Positions 44,315-53,079 of a DNA stretch of 64,000 bases are shown piece by piece. The stretch is from Pedobacter zeae. Lineage in GTDB: Bacteria; Bacteroidota; Bacteroidia; Sphingobacteriales; Sphingobacteriaceae. Position 1 is the stretch's first letter. Each line of letters starts with the position of its first letter. The notes beneath the pieces are model-generated. The model had not been told where the DNA came from. It was given only the letters and a program-made list of their open reading frames with translations, and did no database searches. The stretch lies in the NCBI RefSeq assembly GCF_014196715.1, contig NZ_JACIEF010000001.1, positions 416,872-480,871 of the forward strand, given 5' to 3'. Made by a program: the position numbers and the translations under genes.

Positions 44315-45047
44315 GTGTAAATAGGAGTTTATAAGCAGCCAGTGCCAGTACACAGGCCAGCACGTTTTTTAAAACGGTTTGAGGAAACTTTAAGGCACCA
44401 AAATAAGCACCGCAAATGCCACCAACAAAAGCTACCCCAACATAAGCGAGCATGTGGCTGTTAAATTCGAAGCCTTTAATCAGCTGGCCACCTAAACCGG
44501 CAACTGAATTCACAAAAATAAATGCTGCACTGACGGCTGCGGTCTGTTTTTGATCCGTCCACTTTAACAGTAGCAGGACAGGGGAAAGGATAATCCCGCC
44601 TCCAATGCCGATCATGCCCGAAAGCAAGCCGATAATGCCACCAATAGTAAGCGATAAAGGAACATTTGGGGATTTGAAATCTTTGGGATCGGTATTTTTA
44701 AAGAAGAAAAAACGGATCACCGGGATCAGCAAAAGCAGGCCCAGAATCTTCTTATAAATGGAATTTTCGATTACCATCATACCACCAATAAATGAAAGCG
44801 GGATAGAGGCAAGTGCAAAAGGCCAAAAGGTTTTCCACTTAAAATGGCCGCCACGGTAAAATTGGATAAAGGAGGTAGAAGAAACAAACAGGTTAAGCAA
44901 TAACGCCGTAGGTTTCATAATGGCAGGCGAAATGGCAAAAATAGCCATGAGTGCAAGGTAACCACTTGCACCGCCATGCCCCACCGAAGCATATAAAAAA
45001 GCAACAATAAAAAGTAAACAATAAAAGAGGATGAAGCTTTCTTGCAT
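44307..45047 (-). CDS. TauE/SafE family membrane permease
   Basis: 246 aa with about eight membrane segments. The repeats GHGGASGYLALMAIF and GMIGIGGGIILSPVLLLL are the family's two Gly-rich motifs; ASAGF/VSAAFIFVNSVAGLGGQL supports it. The family moves sulfite, sulfonates or other sulfur anions across the inner membrane. Placed between moeA and the small Moco-fold gene, so likely exports or imports a sulfur-containing substrate of a molybdoenzyme, for example sulfite; this is inference. Confidence 0.88.
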   Translation of the reverse strand: MQESFILFYCLLFIVAFLYASVGHGGASGYLALMAIFAISPAIMKPTALLLNLFVSSTSFIQFYRGGHFKWKTFWPFALASIPLSFIGGMMVIENSIYKKILGLLLLIPVIRFFFFKNTDPKDFKSPNVPLSLTIGGIIGLLSGMIGIGGGIILSPVLLLLKWTDQKQTAAVSAAFIFVNSVAGLGGQLIKGFEFNSHMLAYVGVAFVGGICGAYFGALKFPQTVLKNVLACVLALAAYKLLFTHA

Positions 45048-45050
45048 GGT

Positions 45051-46229
45051 TTAGTTGGGTAAAATCATTACGGTTAGGAGGTCGTTTTTATTAAAGTGTT
45101 CCTGTGTTTCATCGAGGCAGATCAGGCAATTGGCCTGTGCAAAGGAGCTTAAACGGTAAGATTCCTGAGCACTGAGCGGGGTAACCAATCCATTTTCATA
45201 TTTGCCTTTCAGGAAATGTGTTAATCCCGAAGGCTTGGAATAGGAGTGGGTAAGCCTTGCCTGAGCCTCCATTACACTGTTGTTTTTATGAGATAAGGTT
45301 TTAATAGCTGGTAATACATAATTATAGTAGCAGCTGAGTACGGAAGAAGGATTACCCGGAAGACCAAATATTAGTTTTTGATCTTTTGTCCCAAAAAACA
45401 AAGGTTTGCCGGGCTTCTGTTTTACCTTGTGGAAAATCTGTTTGATGCCACAATGTGAGGCTGCTTCTATTACGAAATCGTAGTCGCCCACACTTACACC
45501 CCCTGTTAGCAGAACAACATCGCTGCTTACCATTGCCGTTTGTAGTACGTTTTTAAGAATTCCGAGATCATCATCGGCTCCGTAAATGGCAACCTGTTCA
45601 ATCCCTTCGTGATTTAAAGCAGCGGAGAGGGAATAGGAATTCGATTCGTAAACCTGTCCAAATTCAAGAGGCTTACCCGGTTGCTGTAATTCCTTTCCCG
45701 TTACAATAATTGCAATCTTTGGCATAGGGTAAACGCTAACCTCACTGATCCCGATACCCGCCAGGAAGCCAATAGCGGCAGGACTCAGGAAATCGCCCTT
45801 TTCCATTGCCAATGCCCCGGCCATAATCTCCGAACCCTTATCCCGTACATTTAAACCAGGTTTTAAATTGGGGTCCTGTAAGGTAATTTTTCCATCAGCC
45901 TTCGTAATTTTCTCCTGCATCACAACGGTATCGGCACCTTTGGGGAGTGGAGCACCTGTAAATATTCTACTGGTTTCTCCGTTTTGGATCGTGATGCTGG
46001 TTGCCGTTCCGGCAGCCATTTCGCCAATTAAATGCAGCGCTTTCTCGCGATCATCAAATTTTAATGCGTAGCCATCCATAGCAGATTGGCTAAATGCCGG
46101 GATATCGTATTGGGCATGAACATCGGCTGCAAGAATGTGACCTGATGCCTTTGCCAGGTCGATTGAAATCGGATTTAATGCCTTTATGTGTTCGGAAATG
46201 AGGTGTTTCGCTTCTTTAACGCTAATCAT
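45051..46229 (-). CDS. moeA: Molybdopterin molybdenumtransferase MoeA
   Basis: 392 aa from the ATG at 46229 (MISVKEAKHLISEHI); a TTG at 46247 would overlap moaA and is not needed. Inserts molybdate into adenylated MPT. Motifs: DIPAFSQSAMDGYALK, RIFTGAPLPKGADTVVMQE, LLTGGVSVGDYDFV and FGLPGNPSSVLSCYY. 7 bp after moaA, 3 bp before tauE. Confidence 0.96.
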   Translation of the reverse strand: MISVKEAKHLISEHIKALNPISIDLAKASGHILAADVHAQYDIPAFSQSAMDGYALKFDDREKALHLIGEMAAGTATSITIQNGETSRIFTGAPLPKGADTVVMQEKITKADGKITLQDPNLKPGLNVRDKGSEIMAGALAMEKGDFLSPAAIGFLAGIGISEVSVYPMPKIAIIVTGKELQQPGKPLEFGQVYESNSYSLSAALNHEGIEQVAIYGADDDLGILKNVLQTAMVSSDVVLLTGGVSVGDYDFVIEAASHCGIKQIFHKVKQKPGKPLFFGTKDQKLIFGLPGNPSSVLSCYYNYVLPAIKTLSHKNNSVMEAQARLTHSYSKPSGLTHFLKGKYENGLVTPLSAQESYRLSSFAQANCLICLDETQEHFNKNDLLTVMILPN

Positions 46230-46236
46230 GAAAATT

Positions 46237-47217
46237 TTATCCTCCAATGGTAATCATACTTCTGTTTTGAATGGTCGTTGCATCAATTTTTTCGAAATCG
46301 CTTACCAACTGCCCACCCAATGCCTTCTTTTTACTCCAAATGGCCGATTGGATCAGAGGAAGCACATCTTCATTTTTCCGTAATGGAGTAAGCAGATCGG
46401 TTTCGCTATCCGAAAACAGGCAGTTTTTTAGCTTTCCATCTGCTGTCAGGCGCATGCGGTTACAGGTATCGCAAAAAGGATGAGTCATGGTGCTGATAAC
46501 GGCGAATGAACCCTCATGTCCGGGAATCATAAAACCTTTCGCCGTATCGTGAGGTTCTCCTTTAACGGGTAACACGGTGAATTTTTTTTCTATCACAGCC
46601 AGTATTTCATCCAGGGAAAACATTTTATTGCTCGTCCATTTGTTCCCGCTAAAGGGCATAAACTCAATAAACCTGATTTGGATGGGATTGTGTTTGGTCC
46701 AACTGATGAAATCGTTGATCTCGTTGTCGTTAAGACCTTTCATCACCACCATATTTATTTTGACCTTTATTTTATGCTGCAAAAGCAGTTCGATATTACT
46801 GCGTACCTGGTGGAAAACATCCCGCCGGGTAATCATAAAAAATTTCTCGGGTTGTAACGTATCCAGGCTGATGTTAACGGTTTTAATGCCTGCTTCTTTT
46901 AATACTGGCAGCATTTCGGCAATTCGGGTTCCGTTTGTGGTAATTACGAGCTCAACCGGAAGTTTACCCAGTGCGGTAATAATCTGGGCTGCATCTTTCC
47001 TCACCAATGGTTCACCACCAGTGAGCCTGATTTTTTTTATACCATTAGATACAAAAATTTCTGCCAGCTTAATAATTTCGTCAGTTTGCATCAACCGGGA
47101 GGCTGGTGCGAAGTCGTAATCTTCTTCAGGCATGCAATAAAAGCATCGAAAATTACAGTTATCGGTAAGCGATATCCGCAGGTAATCGTGTATTCTTCCA
47201 AAAGAATCTGCTATCAT
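46237..47217 (-). CDS. moaA: GTP 3',8-cyclase MoaA
   Basis: 326 aa radical-SAM enzyme that converts GTP to 3',8-cH2GTP, the first Moco step. The N-terminal cluster motif is CNFRCFYC, the SAM-binding GGEPLVR follows, and the C-terminal cluster has CDTCNRMRLTADGKLKNC. It ends ITIGG, the Gly-Gly tail needed for activity. Overlaps the mocA-like gene by 4 bp (ATGA type). Confidence 0.97.
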   Translation of the reverse strand: MIADSFGRIHDYLRISLTDNCNFRCFYCMPEEDYDFAPASRLMQTDEIIKLAEIFVSNGIKKIRLTGGEPLVRKDAAQIITALGKLPVELVITTNGTRIAEMLPVLKEAGIKTVNISLDTLQPEKFFMITRRDVFHQVRSNIELLLQHKIKVKINMVVMKGLNDNEINDFISWTKHNPIQIRFIEFMPFSGNKWTSNKMFSLDEILAVIEKKFTVLPVKGEPHDTAKGFMIPGHEGSFAVISTMTHPFCDTCNRMRLTADGKLKNCLFSDSETDLLTPLRKNEDVLPLIQSAIWSKKKALGGQLVSDFEKIDATTIQNRSMITIGG

Positions 47218-47831
47218 TGCTGGCTAATTAAATGATTATAATCTGTTTCTGTATCAATATCAATTCCTCCGCGTTCAAAAACTACTGTTTCCAGATCCTG
47301 GGGATACTGTTTTAATATTTTTTTTGCACCTTCCGTTCCGCTGAGCGCTAAAAGTTCCTCAAAGTAATCTTTTTTGAAGAAAACAGGGGTTCCTATCGTT
47401 TCGTCATAGGCACTGGCAATGATATTTTTACCTGTTGCTGTATGCTTCTCGATTAAGTTATTAAAGTTACTCATTTTTATGAAAGCCTGGTCAGCGACAG
47501 CGATAATGATACTATCTATTTCACTATCAGTTTTGATCATGGCTGAGAGCCCGGCCACAATACTCGAGGCCATTCCGTTTTCCCAGCTATCATTAATCAC
47601 GATGCTGATCCGATCATTATCATGCTGGCTGGCTATTTCTTTGGCATTTGCACCTAAAACCACTATAACAGGCGTGCAATTTGTTTCTAAAGCTTCATTG
47701 ATTACCGTTTGCAGGAGTGTTTTTCCTTTGTAATCCAAAAGCTGTTTCGGCCTTCCTAAACGTGAAGAGCTGCCCGCTGCCAATATGATGATGCCCGTTT
47801 TCAATGCTTGGTTATTTTGGTTCGTAAACAT
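47214..47831 (-). CDS. MobA/MocA-type molybdopterin nucleotidyltransferase
   Basis: 205 aa. NTP-transferase fold: IIILAAGSSSRLGRPKQLLDY (nucleotide loop), NDSWENGMASSIVAGLSA and IIAVADQAFIKMSN. This is close to MocA, which attaches CMP to molybdopterin for xanthine-dehydrogenase-type enzymes, rather than MobA (GMP); the adjoining xdhC-like gene supports that. It overlaps xdhC by 20 bp. Confidence 0.85.
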   Translation of the reverse strand: MFTNQNNQALKTGIIILAAGSSSRLGRPKQLLDYKGKTLLQTVINEALETNCTPVIVVLGANAKEIASQHDNDRISIVINDSWENGMASSIVAGLSAMIKTDSEIDSIIIAVADQAFIKMSNFNNLIEKHTATGKNIIASAYDETIGTPVFFKKDYFEELLALSGTEGAKKILKQYPQDLETVVFERGGIDIDTETDYNHLISQQ

Positions 47832-48921
47832 GGATCGGTTTTTTTTTCTCTTTTAAGAACATAGCCGAAGCGCCTGTAAAAACGGATTTAATCTCTGCCA
47901 GGATAGAAATGGCAATTTCTTCAGCAGTTTCGGCTCCAATATCCAATCCAATTGGTCCGTGTACCCGTGTTTCATTTGCCGGTGTGGCCAAATCCAGTTC
48001 ATCTAACATTCTGAGCAGCTTTTTCTTTGGCCCAAGGGTACCAATATATGGCGCGTTTGTATCGAGCAGATACTTAAGCAGTTCGAGGTCGTAATTGTAA
48101 TTATGTGTCATCAGAACAAAAGCTGTTTGCTCATCTATCTGAATCTGAGCCAAAACACTTTGCGGTTTGCTTATCAAAATCTTCGTTGCATTTGCAAAGC
48201 GTTGGGGTGTGGCATGTGTAGGCCTTCCATCTACAACGGTTACTTCCCAACCTAAAAGATAAGCCATTTCGGCCAGGGGCTGTGCATCATTGCCTGCACC
48301 CACTATAATTAGCGAAATTGGAGGGTGTATAAATTCTATAAAGGCATCTATCTGTTGACTGTTGACCTCGTAACTTTTAAAAGCCGTGGTTTTATTTTCA
48401 GAAACCTCCCGGATATCGTTAACTGCTTCATCATGGATTGATTTTGAGATTTTAGAATAAACAGGTTTATTCCTGAACAGCATACCTGTACCCAATTGTT
48501 GTTTGTCTCTTAATGAAAAAAGCGTTACCAATACGGCACTTTCCCTTTTGCTTTGCAAAGCAGTTAAAATAGCCATGGGGTTTAATGCATCTGCTTCTAT
48601 AATGGGTTCGAACAGGATATGCACAATACCATTACAGCCCAGCTGAACGCCAAATCTGGCGTCGTCTTCGTCGGTTGTATCGTAAGTAATCAGCTTGTTT
48701 TCCTGTTGTACTATTGCCGAAAGTGCTTTTCGTAAGGCATCACCTTCTAGGCAACCGCCGCTTATGGCGCCTGTTAACTGACCATCGTCCGTAATCAGCA
48801 TCCTCGCACCAGGCCTCCGGTAAGAGGAACCTTCTACTTTAATTACCGTTGCGAGGGCTGTTTTTTTTCCTTCTTTGGTTGCCTTTTGATATGCCTTTAT
48901 GATATCGGTAATTTCTTTCAT
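47812..48921 (-). CDS. XdhC/CoxI family Moco insertion protein
   Basis: 369 aa from the ATG at 48921 (MKEITDIIKAYQKATKEG). The N-terminal XdhC_CoxI domain has EGSSYRRPGARMLIT and TGAISGGCLEGDALRKA; the C-terminal Rossmann domain has LIIVGAGNDAQPLAEMA and VVDGRPTHATPQRF. XdhC binds and sulfurates Moco and places it in xanthine dehydrogenase. First gene of the Moco operon. No xanthine dehydrogenase gene lies in the window, so its client is elsewhere. Confidence 0.9.
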   Translation of the reverse strand: MKEITDIIKAYQKATKEGKKTALATVIKVEGSSYRRPGARMLITDDGQLTGAISGGCLEGDALRKALSAIVQQENKLITYDTTDEDDARFGVQLGCNGIVHILFEPIIEADALNPMAILTALQSKRESAVLVTLFSLRDKQQLGTGMLFRNKPVYSKISKSIHDEAVNDIREVSENKTTAFKSYEVNSQQIDAFIEFIHPPISLIIVGAGNDAQPLAEMAYLLGWEVTVVDGRPTHATPQRFANATKILISKPQSVLAQIQIDEQTAFVLMTHNYNYDLELLKYLLDTNAPYIGTLGPKKKLLRMLDELDLATPANETRVHGPIGLDIGAETAEEIAISILAEIKSVFTGASAMFLKEKKKPIHVYEPK

Positions 48922-48981
48922 TAGGGATTGATGCAATAGATGATGCAATTTAGCGATAATCCATTACAAAATGATGAAAAG

Positions 48982-48989
48982 CAAAGGTA
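48982..48989 (-). promoter_or_regulatory. Bacteroidota -7 element for the Moco operon (TACCTTTG)
   Basis: Minus-strand TAnnTTTG match, 60 bp before the first ATG; no clear -33. Confidence 0.45.
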
Positions 48990-49138
48990 TACCCTTTAAA
49001 GTAGTGTTATTGGTAAAATGCCTGGATTTTTTTGATTCTTCTTGTGCAGTCAGATGTTACCATTTGACTGAAAGTAAACTAAATGCATATTATCCCTGCA
49101 GTTTGCTATATTAATCAGTCTGTTCAATTATATGATCA

Positions 49139-49195
49139 GTATCAGATAGTAATATCTGACACCGCCAGGAAAGAAAGCCCTAAGATATCCTTCAC
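49139..49195. repeat. Dispersed palindromic repeats
   Basis: TCAGATA-GTAA-TATCTGA (49142-49159), continued by CACC as at 24341-24362, then ATATCCT-TCACG-AGGATAT (about 49185-49203). The rest of 48990-49242 shows no gene. Confidence 0.5.
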
Positions 49196-49242
49196 GAGGA
49201 TATAACATTCAACAATAATTACCGGAAAATTCAATATTAGGC

Positions 49243-49473
49243 TCAAAAAGGCTCGGAGTGAAAAATTTCGAGGTTAATACAGTGCAAGCCAATGCTGTTA
49301 AAGAGCTCGGTAATTTCTTTGGTCCAATCTCTTTGCGAATCTACCCTAAGGATTTTATCAGAATCCCATAAATCGATATTCCATTTAATTTCTTTGAAAC
49401 GGCTGTTCAGCAATGGGCTGATTACGTTTAATTCGCTATCTGTGGATACATTTGTTTTGAAAACGGCTATCAT
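49243..49473 (-). CDS. Small hypothetical protein, ferredoxin-like fold likely
   Basis: 76 aa. Begins MIAVFKTNVSTDSELNVISP, then IKWNIDLWDSDKILRVDS, and ends NSIGLHCINLEIFHSEPF: a beta-alpha-beta-beta-alpha-beta order like heavy-metal-associated domains but without the CxxC metal site. Such Cys-less HMA-like proteins are frequent in Bacteroidota and have no known function. Monocistronic. Confidence 0.6.
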   Translation of the reverse strand: MIAVFKTNVSTDSELNVISPLLNSRFKEIKWNIDLWDSDKILRVDSQRDWTKEITELFNSIGLHCINLEIFHSEPF

Positions 49474-49570
49474 AATGAAATGTTTTTAGGTTCGTTATCA
49501 AGGGTAGACGTACAGCTTTAGAAATTACTTTAAACCAGGATGATTTTTTGAAACTATTTTTAAAGTAGGG

Positions 49571-49779
49571 TTAAAGAACCTTGCTGCTTTGCTTGGGAGC
49601 CCTGAAATGATTTTTGTTGGAGTTGCCGTTTTATTATTGTTCGGTGGCAAAAAAAAAAATTAATAACAGGATCAGGCCAAGGTATAAAAGAATTTAAGGC
49701 CCTGCAGGAACAAGAAAAAAAACGAGTTGCTAAAGGATGCTTAATTACTTATGTTTTGGATTGCTATAAACCTGAATAA
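49571..49779 (+). pseudogene. Broken tatA (twin-arginine translocase TatA/E)
   Basis: Frame 1 reads LKNLAALLGSPEMIFVGVAV then LLLFGGKKKN and stops; this is the TatA membrane helix with the FGGKK hinge. After the eleven-A run (49650-49660 region), a shifted frame continues LITGSGQGIKEFKALQEQEK, the TatA amphipathic helix (GxGxGIKEFK). There is no ATG upstream: the frame opens at a TGA at 49541. So start codon and frame are both lost. Its 3' end overlaps the end of the Tat-dependent MsrP-like gene on the other strand. Confidence 0.75.
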
Positions 49780-50555
49780 TAGTCATATCCTTGTTCTGCC
49801 CAGTAATCTTTGGGTCTCTTATCGCTAAAAGTTATGGTTCCTATCCTTTTCAGATTTTTAATGCCGTACTTAGCGGGTACAATCAGCCTTAAGGGGGCTC
49901 CATGCTCGATACTAATTGGTTTACCATTCATTTCATAAGCCAGTAAGGTTTGTGGATGCAGGATACTTTCTCTTTCTAATCCTACATAATATGCACCATT
50001 TGGCGTTTCTAAACCCATATATTGTTTTTGAGCTTCTTCCTCGAGTTTAAAATGTGCTAAAAAGTCGCTTAGTTTTACACCTGCCCAGTATTGGATTTCA
50101 TCCCAGCCCTCTACACATTTAAAATCATAAACAATCTCTGTTTTGGGCAATGCCTTTAACGCTTCAATACTGATGTGCCGGTCTTTTTGGTTTCTAAGCT
50201 TTACGGTGAGTTTCCAATTGCTAACATCAAAATCCTCATCATCTTCAATACCAATCAGGCCGTTTACCCTTGGTGTTTTAACAGCATCCGCTATTGGATA
50301 AGTTTTAGCCAGGTGTTTGTTGCAGAAGAAATTGCGAAAAAAGAGTTCTGTTTTATTCAGCGCCCTGCGTAACGGAGCGCGGGTACCACCAGTAATGCCA
50401 GGCGTTTCTTCTTTAGCATCTAAAAGCCAATTCCAGCCTGTAACTGCACCGGTTCCAAGCGCTGCGAATACCCCAAATGAAATAAAGGTGCGTCGCCTGA
50501 TCTTCTGCTCAACAGTTAATGGAGCCTTAATCTTGTTTTTATGATTTGCTTTCAT
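49764..50555 (-). CDS. MsrP/YedY-like periplasmic molybdoenzyme
   Basis: 263 aa from the ATG at 50555. A Tat signal is visible: KIRRRTFISFGVFAALGTGA (twin Arg at 20-22), so it is exported folded. The sulfite-oxidase-fold domain carries the Mo ligand Cys147 in YDFKCVEGWDEIQYWAGVKL and the IEHGAPLRLIVPAKYG segment. Closest known activity is MsrP, which reduces periplasmic protein methionine sulfoxide, with electrons from a membrane cytochrome. It overlaps the cytochrome b gene by 17 bp and is the last gene of an operon led by an ECF-type promoter. The Moco operon is 800 bp away. Confidence 0.85.
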   Translation of the reverse strand: MKANHKNKIKAPLTVEQKIRRRTFISFGVFAALGTGAVTGWNWLLDAKEETPGITGGTRAPLRRALNKTELFFRNFFCNKHLAKTYPIADAVKTPRVNGLIGIEDDEDFDVSNWKLTVKLRNQKDRHISIEALKALPKTEIVYDFKCVEGWDEIQYWAGVKLSDFLAHFKLEEEAQKQYMGLETPNGAYYVGLERESILHPQTLLAYEMNGKPISIEHGAPLRLIVPAKYGIKNLKRIGTITFSDKRPKDYWAEQGYDYYSGL

Positions 50556-51258
50556 CTTTATCTTCGGTTTTTTCAGTTGTTGTGGGGGCTTCTTTAAGTT
50601 GAGGCTGTTCTTCTTCCACTTCAAATCCTGCCACTACCGCTCTGAAATTATTCCATCCGGCAAGCAATACCTGGACAATATGGATCAAAAAGAAAAATAC
50701 ATAGCCAATGGTTAAGGTAAAGTGTAGAATCCTGGCGAAATGATAACCGCCACATAACCAGCAAAGCCAGTAAAACTGTACTGGTTTATATATAGCTAAG
50801 CCTGTGGCTATTGAACCAATGCCCATCAATATAATGGCCGTATAGGCAATGCGCTGCGCCGCATTATATTTCTTTTGTGGTGGAATGGCTTTACGGATAT
50901 GGAGATCGTGAAGAAGTACTAGCCATGCTTCTTTAAAAGTATGTTTATTTGGTAAAAGCTCCCGCCAGGCACCCGAAATAACAGTATAAGCGATGTACAG
51001 TAAACCATTAATGAAAAAGAACCACATAAAAAGAAAGTGAAATGCCATTCCTTCTGCCAGCCGCCCCGAAATGTGGAAGTAATCGTAAAACCATTCAGGG
51101 AAAAATTTAATCAGGCTGAAGCCAAATATTGAAATGCCATAAGCATCATTTGCCCAGTAAATCAAAAGTCCGCTCCAGATCATTACGGCCAGAACCGGAA
51201 AATTAACCCAATGTGTCCACCGCATTAAGAGCGAATGTTTTTCTTTAATTACTTTCAT
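50539..51258 (-). CDS. Cytochrome b membrane subunit (YedZ/MsrQ-role)
   Basis: 239 aa from the ATG at 51258 (MKVIKEKHSLLMRWTHWVNF). Four to five membrane segments with heme-ligand candidates His8/His15, YFHISGRLAEGMAFHFLFMW and FARILHFTLTIGYVFFFLIHIVQ: the Ni-hydrogenase/thiosulfate-reductase cytochrome b type (PF01292-like), not the MsrQ family. It should pass electrons from the quinone pool to the MsrP-like enzyme, with which it overlaps. Lys/Glu-rich tail. 31 bp after the DUF1223 gene. Confidence 0.85.
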   Translation of the reverse strand: MKVIKEKHSLLMRWTHWVNFPVLAVMIWSGLLIYWANDAYGISIFGFSLIKFFPEWFYDYFHISGRLAEGMAFHFLFMWFFFINGLLYIAYTVISGAWRELLPNKHTFKEAWLVLLHDLHIRKAIPPQKKYNAAQRIAYTAIILMGIGSIATGLAIYKPVQFYWLCWLCGGYHFARILHFTLTIGYVFFFLIHIVQVLLAGWNNFRAVVAGFEVEEEQPQLKEAPTTTEKTEDKDESKS

Positions 51259-51289
51259 GCTGAGATTGTTTATGTACAAGCGCAAGAGG

Positions 51290-52090
51290 TTATCGCCCGG
51301 ATTTACGACTTAACTCATGATCTAACAGGTTGCTTAACCTTGTAGCTGCAGTTATCTTACCCGTTTTATTGTTTTGCAAAAAGGCAACCAGTTCAGTAGG
51401 CTGTTCCCCATTCACCTGGTTTATTGGTACATTTACTGTACCATTGGTTTTTCCTCCCAGCACTACAGTTTCAATCTGACTTACAATCTGCACATGGCTT
51501 AAAATTTTGCCTTTGTTTTCACCCTTTAAAACCCGGTTGCTTGCTTTTGCAATGACCAAAGCCACTGCCAGCGAATAGCCATCGGTCGGTTGATCAGTAT
51601 GATAATTAAGTATGAGGTTACCATTGCCTGTTTTGCTGGTTGAAATAGCTAATTCTCCCAATGAAGGTTTGGCAAGTGCTGTTTTAATGCTATTGCGAAA
51701 GATGTTTTCTTCTGAACCTACAAATTCTCTGCTTCCATTTACCACAACCTGCGGTGTGTAAACGGTTTTAAGGTTAAGCCAATTGGCATATTGGTTCTGT
51801 CTGGAAGAAAATGTTGCACTGCTAAAACGATCTTTCCAACCCAGCCTGTCCCAATAATCTACATGAAAGGCCAATAAGTATACAGGCTTATTTTGGTTTT
51901 CTTTTTCGATCTGAGCCAATAATACATCGGCAGGAGGGCAGCTAGAACAGCCTTCTGAAGTAAAAAGTTCTACCACTGCAAAACCTGTTCTGGCCTGAGG
52001 TTTTGATACAGTTTTATTATCTGCAATAAAGGCAACACTGAGGAGGCTTATTAGCAAAAGGGGTAATGCTATTTTTGTGATCATGATCAT
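51290..52090 (-). CDS. DUF1223 secreted thioredoxin-fold protein
   Basis: 266 aa from the ATG at 52090 (or 264 from 52084), which opens the signal peptide MIMITKIALPLLLISLLSVAF. A longer ORF from TTG 52180 would run through the promoter and is rejected. VVELFTSEGCSSCPPADVLL carries the CxxC typical of DUF1223, and FHVDYWDRLGWKDRFS and YTPQVVVNGSREFVGS are family blocks. Probably a periplasmic thiol protein. First gene of the operon with cytochrome b and the MsrP-like enzyme, under an ECF-type promoter 11 bp before the ATG. Confidence 0.88.
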   Translation of the reverse strand: MIMITKIALPLLLISLLSVAFIADNKTVSKPQARTGFAVVELFTSEGCSSCPPADVLLAQIEKENQNKPVYLLAFHVDYWDRLGWKDRFSSATFSSRQNQYANWLNLKTVYTPQVVVNGSREFVGSEENIFRNSIKTALAKPSLGELAISTSKTGNGNLILNYHTDQPTDGYSLAVALVIAKASNRVLKGENKGKILSHVQIVSQIETVVLGGKTNGTVNVPINQVNGEQPTELVAFLQNNKTGKITAATRLSNLLDHELSRKSGR

Positions 52091-52100
52091 CTTTTTAGGC

Positions 52101-52129
52101 TTAGTCGTTTTCGATGCACAACCCTTACA
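52101..52129 (-). promoter_or_regulatory. ECF promoter, leftward (TGTAAGG-N15-CGACTAA)
   Basis: -35 at 52123-52129, -10 at 52101-52107 (minus strand), spacer exactly 15. Drives DUF1223, cytochrome b and the MsrP-like gene. Confidence 0.8.
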
Positions 52130-52147
52130 GAAAAAAATAAAAAAATA

Positions 52148-52176
52148 TGTAAGGATGTTTCTTTTCTCGCGACTAA
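52148..52176 (+). promoter_or_regulatory. ECF promoter, rightward (TGTAAGG-N15-CGACTAA)
   Basis: -35 at 52148-52154, -10 at 52170-52176, spacer 15. 37 bp before the sigma gene start, so the sigma factor is probably autoregulated. Confidence 0.8.
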
Positions 52177-52213
52177 TCAATTAAGCACTATATTTATATA
52201 AGATACATCAAAA

Positions 52214-52804
52214 ATGCAAAACGAAACGGACAAAGGCCTTACGGCCAAAAGTCTTCACTCAGACCCGCTTAGCTGGGTTGAAAAATATGCCGATTACCTC
52301 TATGGATTTGCCATGTCGAGATTACGGGATGAAGATGTGGCCAAAGATCTGGTGCAGGATACCTTTTTGGCTGGATTGCAGCGTTTAGACCGTTTTGAGG
52401 AGAATAGTGAGGAAAAAACGTGGTTAACAGCTATCCTTAAAAATAAGATTACCGATTTTTACCGGAAACGATCTGCCATTAACTTAAAGGTAATAAACGC
52501 CGAAGATGAACAGCAGGATTTTTTTGATGCAGAATCAGGGCATTGGACTGAAAAACACTACCCGACAGCATTTGGCTTGGAAGCAGACAATCCCTTGATG
52601 ATGAAAGAGCTGGGCAGCATATTAAATGAATGTTTAGCCAAACTTCCAGGATTATGGTTCTCGGTATTCTCGATGAAACACATGGACGACCTGGCCTCCG
52701 AGCTAATCTGTACCGAACTTAAACTCACTGCAGCTAATTTCTGGGTAATTATGCACCGCACAAAACTTAACCTGAGGGCCTGCCTTCAAAAAAACTGGAA
52801 CTGA
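52214..52804 (+). CDS. ECF RNA polymerase sigma factor
   Basis: 196 aa. Region 2 is DYLYGFAMSRLRDEDVAKDLVQDTFLAGLQRLDRF with KTWLTAILKNKITDFYRKR; region 4 is near LPGLWFSVFSMKHMDDLASELI and LKLTAANFWVIMHRTKLNLR. It is followed after 1 bp by a zinc anti-sigma gene. Three near-identical promoters around it are its most likely targets, giving control of the MsrP-like operon, its own operon and the Met-rich peptide. Confidence 0.93.
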   Translation: MQNETDKGLTAKSLHSDPLSWVEKYADYLYGFAMSRLRDEDVAKDLVQDTFLAGLQRLDRFEENSEEKTWLTAILKNKITDFYRKRSAINLKVINAEDEQQDFFDAESGHWTEKHYPTAFGLEADNPLMMKELGSILNECLAKLPGLWFSVFSMKHMDDLASELICTELKLTAANFWVIMHRTKLNLRACLQKNWN

Positions 52805-52805
52805 T

Positions 52806-53072
52806 ATGACGAGCGCGCTAAAAAATATAATCTATAACTGTAAACAGGCTACTTTTTTGATCGAAAAAAGAATTGCCGGAAAAATTACCGCTGCCGAAAC
52901 ACTACGGTTGCATATACACCTGGCAGGCTGTTCGGTATGCAAAGTTTATCAGCAACAGAGTATACTGATTAACAGGATATTTGTAGGGTTTGAAAACACT
53001 GATTTTAAACTGGATGAAGCCTTTAAAAAAACGTTAACGGAGAAGATTGAAAAAGAAATCAATAAAAATTAA
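52806..53072 (+). CDS. Zinc-binding (zf-HC2) anti-sigma factor
   Basis: 88 aa, soluble. The ZAS motif is seen as HIHLAGCSVCKVYQQQS (H-x3-C-x2-C), after the usual NCKQATFLIEKR with a further Cys. In RsrA-type proteins these thiols form a disulfide under oxidation, freeing the sigma factor. Immediate position behind the sigma gene makes it the cognate inhibitor. No membrane segment, so it would sense cytoplasmic thiol stress; this is inference. Confidence 0.85.
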   Translation: MTSALKNIIYNCKQATFLIEKRIAGKITAAETLRLHIHLAGCSVCKVYQQQSILINRIFVGFENTDFKLDEAFKKTLTEKIEKEINKN

Positions 53073-53079
53073 TTTTTCT

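Noticed and set aside
52091..52180. Longer DUF1223 ORF from TTG 52180
   Set aside because: The added codons are the two ECF promoters themselves, and the signal peptide begins at 52090.
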